Positions 1 to 12,300 of a stretch of DNA of 64,000 bases are shown piece by piece (within the stretch, counting starts at the first letter, position 1; the number at the start of each line of letters is the position of its first letter). Source of the stretch: Patella vulgata (taxonomy: Eukaryota > Mollusca > Gastropoda > Patellidae); NCBI RefSeq assembly GCF_932274485.2, contig NC_065885.2:29587062-29651061 (forward strand), in the 5' to 3' direction. The notes beneath the pieces were generated by a model. It did not search any database, had not been told where the DNA came from, and saw nothing but the letters and a program-made list of their open reading frames with translations. Made by a program: the position numbers and the translations under genes.

Positions 1-49
1 ACCGGTCTAATAAAAATAAAATGAGATGACTGAGCTAATGAAGACAGTC

Positions 50-300
50 AGTCTAATAAAGACGGACATACGCCATGAGTGTGCTGCTGGGGTTGAAATC
101 TTGCAGCGTTTCAGCCCACTCTTCATTGTGTACTTTTAGGTGTACGCTAACGATTATATGGATGGACCTCGTCATATACGAAAGGCTAGACGTCTTTTCC
201 ATGTCATACCCTCCGTCCTCTTTCCACCACTGGACCGGGTAATCCAGATGACCCTTTTTGGCCAACACAGGGATCGAACCCGGATTAAAAGTAACTACCA
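50..300 (-). mobile_element. tRNA-derived SINE (family 1), diverged copy
   Basis: On the minus strand it has a B-box-like ggttcgatccc near 270-280 and the family body (aagacggrcatacgcc in plus orientation). It belongs to the family best seen at 17325-17647. It lies in intron 10 of SLC17 copy 1. Confidence 0.55.
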
Positions 301-396
301 TCCTCAACAAAAATTTAAATAGCTAACATAAAACCAGGATCTAAATGATATTTGTAGCTGTGGAACCGCATTACATGTATATGTATTTGTACTTAC

Positions 397-3300
397 ATGT
401 GGTGTCAATACACCAACTACTATAGGTGCTACCATACCAGGAACTGTGCCAATAAAATTACATATACCACAGATTACTCCAGCATATCTAAAATAAATAC
501 ATAATTCAACAAAACAAATCTATTATGAAGTTCACATCTTTTCTAAGCATACAATAAATAACAAATTAATGTCCAGGGGCTAATGTAAAGGTCAGTCTTC
601 AGACATTAAAGATGTTTTTAGGAACTAAATATTTTAAATCATAATATAAAGTTTATATACCTTGGTGCAAAATCCAATAAATTAGAACTATAGCCTGCCA
701 TAGAGAAACCATTAAATGCTGTACTAATGGATAAAAATACCACAGCTAACGTTCTTTGTTCTTTAGATATATAACCAGTTCCCATTAAAAATCCAGCAGC
801 TCCGATGTAACCTTTAAAAAGAATACTTGCGACTTATACTAAACGGCTTCCACACTCATTTAGTTTTAAATGTTCGAGGAAGGAACATATGTATTAAGTA
901 GTACAAATTAGCAAAATTCAAAACATAAAATATTCAAGCATATACATGTATTCCCGAATTTAAACTTCCATTCAATGTTCATTCTGTGGCGCGGCGTGGC
1001 CAAGTGGGGAATGGCTCGCTATCTATAGACACACCATAAGCGATGCCGAAAGCAGATTCTCGTTTGGGATCTTTTCTTTCTTCTGAAGAAAAATAACCAT
1101 GCATCAATCAAATGTATTTAGCACTTGCAGCACTTACTTAAAAACGTTGGAAGAATAATCTCCGACACGTCGCCTAAATAAATCAGTAATTGTTCTTTCA
1201 TACGTATGTCTTATGGTTTATTAGCACTGATTACCACTTAATCAGCAGATTGAAATGGTCCCTATATCACAATCTGGTTTGGACATATTAATAGATTAGG
1301 CACAGGAATGGCCAAACTGTTTGAGGGATGAGATAACCTGCTTTCCAGTCTGTTGACCCAATTTACGGAATGGAATGAAATGAAATGGGGTCTAACGTCC
1401 TACTTTTCTGCACCGACTGGGCTAGTGAAGATCGGCATACGCCATGCAATGCTATTAGGGAAATTTTGTCCAGACGGTCTACTCTTACATCAAATTTCAA
1501 CTGTCAAGGGCTGTTTTACGTTTTCTTACCATACGGAGGACTAGGCATCTGTCCTTTTCAGGCCACCTGCCCTGCAACACTAAAACAAGGGGAAAGTACG
1601 CCGGGAAAACCCGAGGAACTTTCTCGGCCAACACTTGGAGCGAACCCGAGTCCTCCGAGGCTCCAGTTTGGAATAAAGACATATCGTCTGTTCTAAATAC
1701 CTGTCACTTGAAATAATCTTCTTGTATAAGTTGTACTCAAAATTTTCTTCTGTCTAAGTTTATCAGCTATATAGCAGGCGACGAGGGAAGACGTTGTCTC
1801 GAGTAACACTGGTATACACGATAAAATGCCGTTCTAAAATATAAAAAAATAAATAAAATAAAATAAGAAACCCAATCATAATACTGACCTCAATAATATT
1901 GATTTGGCTTTAGGAAATGATAATAAAATATTTTTAAAGAAAAAATAATGTAGTGCTTTGGCACGTTTTGGTAAAGCATAGGGCTATGAATTGGAATAAG
2001 TGTCATTTTAAGATTTGCAAAGATTTTTAAAAAAAACCAACAAAAAAACAAGTTTCGAATAAGCTTCAAACGAACTTTGTGTTTGTTCAATAGGCCGACT
2101 GCGCTATGAGATGTTGCTCCAATCAAATATATCCGTTAAAAATGTCTTAGAGGGGCATCAGCACTGTGTAGATCTTTGTTGACAGAGTAATTATATATGA
2201 GTAATGTATTATATTGTTACATCGAGGTTGTTCATGTTAGATTGTACGCAAAACTTTGTACAAATCGGCCAATCTATGCTGAGATATAGACGTTTAAACA
2301 TTTAGCTTAGCAGTCGTAAGTCGTAAAAATATTTAATGACGCCCCCCCCCCCCCCACAAACACACACACCAACACACCCAACCTCGATAATTAGGTTGGT
2401 ATATGCTTATTTTCGAGATGCTATCAATAAATCCAAATTAGCTTACCTCTTGTATATCGTATTTTAAAACATCATGCATAAATGTTGGCAGACACGTTAA
2501 TAATGAATAATCTAACCAATCAGTACAGAAATTACACAAAGCACAAGCCCAAGTGGCGGAACAAGTAAGTATAGATAACCAGGGTATTGTAGTATCCGTC
2601 TAAATAACAAGAAACAGAAGCTACATACATGTAATAAGCAACAAATTTATGTTATATTGGTCGCCAAAATCCTTACCCACCTCACACACAGGTCCGTTGC
2701 CGTTGGCATTATTTTTAATTTTTTTTATCCCATTTCTGGGAATTTAAAATAAAATAAAACTTGTAATTAATTGATAGTGCTTAAAATGTCTAACATAATA
2801 ATAGTTTTATATTTATTCTAAAATATGTCATGGTCTTTCTACTTTCCACAACGACATAATATCGGATGCTCCTGCCTACCACAAATCTCCCCTGTCCCTA
2901 GTTTGCCTCTCTAATTCGAGAACCCTGTCACCGCTTATTTAATTCATTCCGCAAAATTAACACAGTAGAATGAGAAAAAATATTTTTGCTGACACCTGAG
3001 ATTGACTTACTTGGGGTGTTCTATTACTAAGACTTTTTAATATATACTCCCGTTCCACAGCTGATATTCTTTTACTCAGTTCTGGACCATCAGCAACTGC
3101 TAATATCCACAGAATAGACCATAGTAGTGCAAACCCACCTATAATCAAATACAATCATGTTTATACTGAATAAAATATTAGAAGGATTTTATTCTTGCCC
3201 TTACAGGATGCATTATGTACAATCTGTAGCTACCGAATAAAATAATAGAAGGATTTTTTATTGCCCTTACAAGATGTAATCTATACAATCTGTACAACCT

Positions 3301-6300
3301 GTTGCTGCCAATATGAAAATGACGGCACTTGGCACTTTTCGGTGATTTATGTTGACCACGTGCATTTGCTGATAAAAACAAAAAACAGGAGTGTGCTTAG
3401 TGGACACCAGCTAAAAACGTGAGATTGTCGAGAGATGAGGTTTCTTATCTTTTATACCGTTCAGATGCTTATTGTCAAACTACTTCAACATCGCCGTTTT
3501 TTTTAAGACAGGGTTGTATTGCGTTCACATGTACTATTAGATAAGAATCATCATCTCTCAACCCTCAGTGTTTCGAGATAAGAGGTGGTGCTATATAGTT
3601 TCAAGTGGCAAACCCCCAACGCTAATCACATCGGGGTTAAAATAAGCAACACTGACATTTTTTTCTTCAAAACAGCGATTGATTATTGTTATTTATAACA
3701 TTTCTGCCACACCCAACTACAATTAAGCAGAAAATCCTACCTGACAAATCCCCTCTTTTTAAATCGAAACGATAATTAAAGATTGCTTTCTCCGACATTT
3801 TAAATTTACGTCTTTAACACATAAAGGCGGGGCCTCGTGTACGATAGCCAATCAAAGTATTAACCTGATCCGAGTTGCGCAGGAGTAATATACCGTAATT
3901 ATGAATGTCCGTATAAATTTTGATAAAACAACTCTTGATATTGTCAATATGTGTTGATAAATGAAAGTTGTTTCAGTAGGTTGGGCTGCGTATGTGTAAC
4001 AAGTTCTAATAGTAGGCCTATAAAATTAACTTATTTTTAAGATGTTACATGCATTAATAAAGAAATTAAGTTCTCAACGTTTTTAGCTACGTTCCCGTAG
4101 CTAATGTACTATAAGCCAAACCATTTTAACTATTCTGCGGAGGTTAGAGATAACTGCGCATGGATAGCTTCATATTCTTTATTCGGGTCTGGCACGCTTT
4201 CGATAACACTGGCACTACATTATAGACCGGGAGCCCAGAGGGTCAACCTAGCTGAAAAGTGTACCAATTTTCTCCTAGGCTAATCTATCCTAGTTGGAGG
4301 TCGTGGCATTTTGGGCGTGTCTATTAGGGGTAACCCACCGCACAAACTGTCTGGCAGTGGTCATTCATGATTCCTCTCGTGGTACTGAACAACTCCAAAG
4401 CTGTTTTAGGTGGTACAGATTTGAGCTAATCTAGCCTAGCTTTGGTCTGGAAATTAGATAACTCTTGTCAGGGATACTCCATCACTACAAATGTCTGGCA
4501 ATTACATAGCTCTGTCAGGGGTACCCCACCACTAGAAATGTCCGCCAGAGTGTATTTGTAATACCTGAAGATGTAGGGTACATTGCTGTGCGATTTTCAT
4601 GTGGTACACTTTTGAGCTAATCTATACTAGTTGGGGGGCATGGCATTTTGGGCGTGGAATACCACACCCACCACCAGAAACCCGGCAGACTTACATTCTG
4701 ATGATACCAGATATACATACATTGATACCATATAGGAGAAAATTGGTACACTTTTCAGCTAGGTTAACCCCCTGGGCCCCCGCTCTAATTAAGCCGCCAT
4801 TTTCACAGGAATGTAACTTACCGCGCACTGGGCAGGTCGAAATACCAGTTCAAACCGTAGATATACTAATAATATTTTTAGTATGAACCAAGATGAACCA
4901 GTTTAAAATAACAAGTCTTCTCGAAGACGGGTCGCGAACTGGGGTTTTTAAACTAGTTTATTTGCCCACATTTGCATTTAGACGACAAAGTTAAACCAGA
5001 TCAACTTAAGCGTCTAAACGGGCTATAAGTGGATCTATGGATGTCATCATACCTGTTATGTAAAATACGGACGGCCAACCATTTAAAAAACTAGAATCAC
5101 AGAGAACACCTGTCATAGCAAAAGTAACAATTGTTCCTATACCACAACCTGAAATGACAGTAATATAAAAAAAATAAATAATAGGCTACAATTCATATTC
5201 TTTTTATTTTACATGAAACGATATTAAATGTTGAAATTAGTTTAAAGGAGCTAAATCGCTAATATTTGGGACCTAGAAAGTGACACAAATGAGTCGCAAC
5301 GCATATAAATAATGTAATATAAATGTATATGAACTGATTTACATTCAATCGTCTCCGTTTTTACTAAATCAGTTATGTTCTGTGAAATACGCCAGAAATC
5401 TCAATCGAATGACAATATCTAGCGACTGGTTATTTCCATTTTATCACCCAATAATACATTCTACAGTAGATATCGCTTGTGTGATATATTTCATAATCTA
5501 CTGCGATATCTCCTGAGGAGATATCGCTTTACATGAATTTGATTGGTCAGTTGAAAAGGAACTACTTTTTTTTATTTTCAAAGAACAGTTCATTTCTTAT
5601 TAAAAATAACTTTTTTTTAAAATTAAAAATGAACTATTGTTATTCAATTGACCTTGATGGAAACACTGGGTCAATATAAAGGACTTTGCAATGGTTGAAT
5701 TGCTGTCAAAAAAAGATGTATCACTACGCCGTAATATCAAAAACGACTGGTAGGAGATTCTCTATCTACACTGATAGCATTTATTACGCATGCTCCAGAT
5801 AACAAATCTATTTGTTAAGGCCAGCTCAATTTCTGTCAAGGTCGCTGAGATGTAAGTAAGGTTAGGACACGTGATTGTTGGCAGAGATTATAGGTTGGGG
5901 TTAGGGTAGGCATTGGGGCTATGTCCAGGGTTAGGGTTGGGATTAGCGCTAGCCCTGTTTACATCTCGTGACCTATTACGAAAAATTAAACTGGCCTTAT
6001 CATTTAGCACTAACCCATGTCGAGCCCCTCGTTACAATGGGCGCTGAAATGCATTATGGTACACGATTCGTGCACCAATGGTAAAATGTTTATTTTGTCT
6101 TAAATACTGGATATCAGAGGCCCATCTTTTCTTGATAAGATCACAACATCAGTGTTGATTTAAACTGACAAATAATTCGGGTTTTCAATGTCGAAGACTT
6201 TAGATGATATTGAGTAACAGACTTAGCTACTTTAAACAATATTCATCCATACTGTCAAATATTGAAACAAGCCACAGTGAGCTATGTGATTTACTATCCA

Positions 6301-9300
6301 TGCAAACGATCATCAAATAAAGTACACAGTTGAACCGTTTTAACATTTTGTATATAAGTGAGTATAATTCTTATTATCATCAGTAAATAGGCCTATATGT
6401 CGTTTGTCAAAATGAGCGAAATAAATGATTGATGTATTACTTCCAACGATTTCTTATTCATAACATCTCCGTGACAATATCAAACTCAGTTTGATTAAGT
6501 TTCTTGGAAAAAGTAGCGACAATGTTTTTTGTGGGGTTAAATAACTTTCCAATTAAGAGACCAATCTTTTTTTAGAGACTGAAAACGTATTGTTTCATTA
6601 ATTATTATATACAGTGACGTATCATCCGCAAAGTTAAAAACGAATGAAATTTATGTGTTGGCAATGGATTGGTTCATTGTTTCCAAAATTTGGCATTAAA
6701 TCAGGGTTATAGCAAAATGGCCATCCCTGACGTGCTGGGGATTTCTGTTTTGATGCTGACTATGAATATCAAGCCAGATATCCAGAGGACCTGGTTCTTG
6801 GTTCAAACGGATTTCTATTGGTCCTTTGGTAACAAAATAAGGCAGACACTAAAACTACTATTCGCGGACGCTTGCCATAAGGCAATGCTTGGCTTTAGGT
6901 GAATCTGCTGCGTTCATCGCATTGAAGCTTCAAAATGTGCATTAAAGATATTTAATAATTAAATGCCAACGAATACAGGTTCCTATAGCGGAACACCTGA
7001 GAAAATGGGCTTGGGACTTTGTCGTTGTAACACGGGAGCATTTAGTGCATCAGTATACATACCAATTCCTGTTACTGCTATAAGTAGACTTGCTTCTAAT
7101 GGTGGTGCCCATCTTCCCCACAATGTATATATAGATGGATAAATAACACCCTGTAAATCAATGATACAAAGAAATTATGTTTCGCCCTATCAGCGTTTCC
7201 AAGTTCATCTTCGTTTGTGTGACAATAGAACAAATTGGTTTAGTGGATCAAGATAACTCTATTCTGTTTGAAAAGCAACACCAAATCAGTACGTGTTCTA
7301 TCAATATCATGTAACTTGACGGAGGGGGTGGGGGTGGGGGGTGTGACAGGACAGTGTAGCTTCATATGTCCTTCCATAGAGTGAACCAAAACTAACATCT
7401 GTGTCTGTCACTGATGAAAGTGGCGTTGTTTCGGCCAAAAAACTCGACGAGCTCCCATATGTCCTTCCATAGAGTGAACCAAAACTAACATCTGTGTCTG
7501 TCACTGATGAAAGTGGCGTTGTTTCGGCCAAAAAACTCGACGAGCTCCCATTTCACATTGCAACCACATATGTTTGACTATCAGAGCGACACAAACTAAC
7601 AAACATTGTGATCATAATACGGTATTAAAATATAAGACATTTGTAACAGTTTGTATTGATATGAAAAAAAACTATACGCAAAATAGCACAAAAAATCTAA
7701 AAACACCAACTAGGCCTGCAGCCAAAATTTGCTTAGAAACACAATTCTGCTACAAGGTCCTTCCTACGAAATAAACTATACATTAGTCACCATTACCCCG
7801 TCTTCATTAGCCCAGTTCGGAGCAAAACAGTAGAACGTTAAACCTCATTTCATTTCATTTCATCTCAGTCACCATTACTTCATAAACATATCGCTCAACC
7901 ATTGAACCAATGCCAAACATATCTCCTTGCTCATCAGACTAGGCGCTCCGCCCATAATTTCTAGGTAAACACCCGCTCATCAACCCTTGCAGGCCCTTGG
8001 GACCCCATTAACGATAGAAATATTGGGCTTGTGTGCTCACACATGGTTTTGTGCATCATACAGCAACAGTCAACATGCACTTGAAATACTGTTATCAATT
8101 GCAGACATTTGACAGAAAGGGAGATAACTCTCTATTCCTGTAAATGGCTTTCCAAAATTCCGTATGTTCCCTTGTCCATTATGTTTTCTGCATTTTGCTT
8201 TAAATCAAAATTTAACCAATACCATATTATTTGCCGGGGATGAAGGCATTGGGTGTTTTCGCCAATATTTAATTTTATATCAACTTCACAATTGTTTGTA
8301 TAAATATAGCATTTACTTGACAATTATCACAATTTTCATCTGGCCCCAAATCGAGTTATTGCAAACATTTTGCTTGGGACTCTCTGGATTTGCGTTCCTG
8401 GTGTTATAAGCTTTTCAAAAATGTATAGTTTGTTTACTAGGGAGGGCCTTGTAGCGCAACGTCACGCTAGAAATTTTGACTGCAGGTGCAAACGCGAGAC
8501 ACCTGTCAACGCTGCACCTTTTTGTTGAGTTTCCCCAAATTCATTTTCTAAAGATGTGCGCTTAATCTATTACGGGTAATATTTTTATCTTGTGTCCTGC
8601 CACACGTTTTTGTCTTCGTCTCTATCTGATAGAGAGTGATGAAACGTAGCGTATAGTTGATAATCAGTTTGATTGCTTGATACTTTAAAAAAAAAAAAAT
8701 AAATGCGCGATTAACTAATATGTGTCATCTATTTATTTTGGGATTTCGGCGGGGGACATCAGTCTCACTGTCGGCTTGTTCAATTATTTATGGGATATCA
8801 CAGAGTACGTTTTTCATTTTGTGTAGGCCTATTTTACAGTTTTTATCCTTGGTTTCACTGGTATCACTGGTATGTCAATCTCGGCTTCCAGAGAGAAGTT
8901 TACCGTTCGTATATATCTCTGGGAAAACTTAATCAGTCTTAATTCGGTTCCTAAGCCCCTCTCCTTCCAAGTGGCTCCAATCTGATTAAAATACAGATCT
9001 ATATTTCGTTTCGTTTTTTTTTGTTGTTTTTTTTGTACTTTCGATGGCCTACACTACATTAAGATCTGACCAGTTGTAGTGATAGGTCGCGTCAGAGCTC
9101 ATACGAGAGACTTTTGACCTATGACGTCAGACATTTGATTAACCAATCAGCATTGATGTTTCTAGTGGATTACCCACAGTTCCGTGCCCAACACGCCAAA
9201 AGTTTGCTGTAACAGACCGTTTCATTGCCTAGAACCTCATATCATCCAGAACACGCCAATGATAACAACTCTTCCGGAATCCGGATCCTAGTGTAGTAAA

Positions 9301-12300
9301 GACAAGTAAAACGAAATTTTGAACTATAAAAAACGAAACGAAATAGGACATGTGTTTTAATCAGATTGAAGTGGCATCTGATTGGCAGGATAAATATTTT
9401 GTTTGAATGAAATACTACAGATTTATCGACAATTAATCAGGCATCGGTTCGTCGCACGAATTATATATTAATGATCCTTGGAACATTTTCCACATCTTGA
9501 CATCAAAAGTTCATTCAAAATCTGCCGATTTGATGATTTACCTGGATCTATTTTTAAGGCGCAATGTAAGTGAGTCGGCTAAATACGCGAAATTTCTGAA
9601 GAAACGCGAGTTTGAGCCGTATCTTTGTGAAGAGATGGGCGGAAGGATACACCACGTGACATTCAAAATGGCCGGCGAGTTTTTGCTAGAGATAACGGAG
9701 ACAGCTCACCAAATACTCCTACGCCGACGCCGTCACCCTCGCCCTTTTGCATGGCGATCTTTTGGTGTAGAATCAATGAAAGGAGTTTGAAAATACATTT
9801 TCTGCCAGGTTTTGGTGAATATTTATGATTTTGAGGCGGAAGGATACGAGAGACAGGTAGGTTGGTTAGGTTGAAATGTAGGGCGGAAAATTGCATCTCA
9901 AGTTTTCTATTGTGAACCTCATACGTGCTTTTGAGTATGAGGTTGCCACATGTTGCTTCATCTGTGGTAGAAAGCGTTCTACCCAAAGAAATTTTGGGAA
10001 AAGTTAGAGCCGGTCTTAGATTAACAGTAAAGACATTAGCGAGTTGTATCCATACCATCGGTTATTTTTTTCATGAGTTACATATTATTAATGATCCTTG
10101 GAATATTTTCCACATCTTGACATCAAAACAACCGAAAACTAGCCAAAACAATCTATATTTCGAACGAAACAACAAATTTTATTGGGGTCTTTCTTTCTGT
10201 TTATATGCATAGATAATTAATATTCCCTAAACTTTACTCTTTTTTAAAGCTCTGAAAAAAAACAACCCGAAAATAAATGGAAGATTGAAGCAAGAAAGAC
10301 AACTCTTATTGTCATCGTAATTATTTAACTGAGTGAGCGTTGAGTTGTATTACATATTGTTCAACATACATTATGCAAGAGCGAAATCTGCCTATTGTGG
10401 GTCTTTCTTTAGGTCTGAAATGTTATCTAAATTATTAATTAGACATTAATTAACTTGTCCAGATCATAATCAACTCGATGTCATCGCTAGCCTGCGATAT
10501 TTACTGGATTATGACCCAATTTGCTGCTCAACTTTCATTCATGATTAAATCATGAAATGGATAATCGAGATTATGTTTTTTTTATCGTATAGACTTTAGT
10601 AATGATGATCGAGGCTAGGCCGAAAATTCTAGCGCTAAATTCTCGGTTCAGAGTGGATCAATTTGACTGAAATTTTCAGCAAATTCCCTTTACATTATCT
10701 AGTTTTTAACTATTATAGTGAGAACTGTCAGCTCTTTATCTAATCTCCTAAAATGTATCGTTACATAAACTGTTAAACTCCAGATGTTTATGATATTTTC
10801 TTTTTTTATATATGTATGGTTTATTAATATTCTCTTAATTTTGTTCTTTTTTTAATAGTTCTGAAAAGAAAACGGAAATAAATGATTATGAATGCACTAT
10901 GTTCAGTGGTTTCTGGAATATCACAGTGTACGCTTTTCATTGTACAGCAATTTTCAGTGGTTCCTGTGGTATCATGGAGTATGTTTTTCATTCTGTGTAC
11001 AGTACAATTTTCAATTGTTTTTTGGGGCCCACAAAGTGCCGCGTTAGTGTTTTGAACGATAATGTTAGATGTACAAGTAACGTACCTTATAATTACACTG
11101 TTTTAACTCACCCCACACAAACCGGCAATGACTCGGATTATGTAAACATAGATGACATTTTGACCTGCAGCTAATGGGGTCAGCAACGTGGCAATTCCAG
11201 CTAGCGTCATTCCAATCCCAACAACTTTTTTGGGTCCAAACTTTGAAGCTACCCATCCACCAGGAATCTGTAGGACCAAGTATCCATAGAAATAGGCACT
11301 CAATAAACCAGTTTGGGTGGCTGTATCCCAGTTCAAAGTTCCTTCCTGAAAAATAAAATAAGATAGTTACATCGAAAATATTAGAAGTGCTAGCACTTCA
11401 AATCTTCTTGTTAATATTATGTATTATGTAAGTTATCTTTGTGTAGCTAGTTATCTTACTGGTGCCGTACAATGTATTAACTGGGTGATACTTAACGATA
11501 AGGTCTTCAAAAAGCAGTTAGAATCAAAAAGATATTCGGATTAAATATATTTGGATTAATACATTAAAATACATAAAATGCAATAAAATCTAATAATTTA
11601 GTATTTAATTTACAGTGAGGCTTACATCAGATCTAGATCTTGACTGGTTATGTAAATAGGAGTTTGAAGAGTTGGTTTGATTGACCATACATACAATAGA
11701 AACACTGAGATTGGTACGTAAACTAAAGTGTGCCATGGTTCCTATAAATAAAATATAAGCGAGTTTCCATCTTTCACTCCAATAGTAAGGAACTGAAATA
11801 ATAAAATAAAAAATCAATGAATTAATCACCATAAGTGTACCAGGGTCTTATAACAAAAGATTGGCTGCCAGGCATCAAAATACAAGCATACAGACGCAAA
11901 GGCTTCTTAGCTTCACTAATCTGAAGAATGCAGATAGGCTGATAACTTTTGTCAACAAGGGCCATAACTACAGATATAATTAATCAAGCAGATCGGAATT
12001 TTGGTCCACTAATTTAAAAACTGCATTTCAATCTCAAGTAGATCACTGTTGTCACTATTTGGCCTTCAAAGCCAGTGGCGGCGCCAGCCGTCGGTGATTG
12101 GAGGGGCAAAGCTGGGGCAAAGTCCAAGGTTAAGGGGGCAAAGGCACGAGCTTTAACTAGGGGTAGGGGGCCTCCCCCAGAAAATTTTGAAAAACAGGTT
12201 GCTGGAAATGCAGCCTGGCAGTATTTCAGGCACTGATCGATGAGGTAAAGTGTCAAACGAACGGACTTGCGAATCACGACGAAGCCCACTCAAGCGCGTC

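Noticed and set aside
984-1070. A tRNA-like A box (tggccaagtgg) that could mark a tRNA gene
   Set aside because: No B box or foldable tRNA arms follow at the right distance; at most a decayed SINE head.
9663-10058. 131-codon minus-strand open frame
   Set aside because: No domain resemblance, overlaps an unrelated open frame on the other strand, and sits in an intron of a gene on the same strand.
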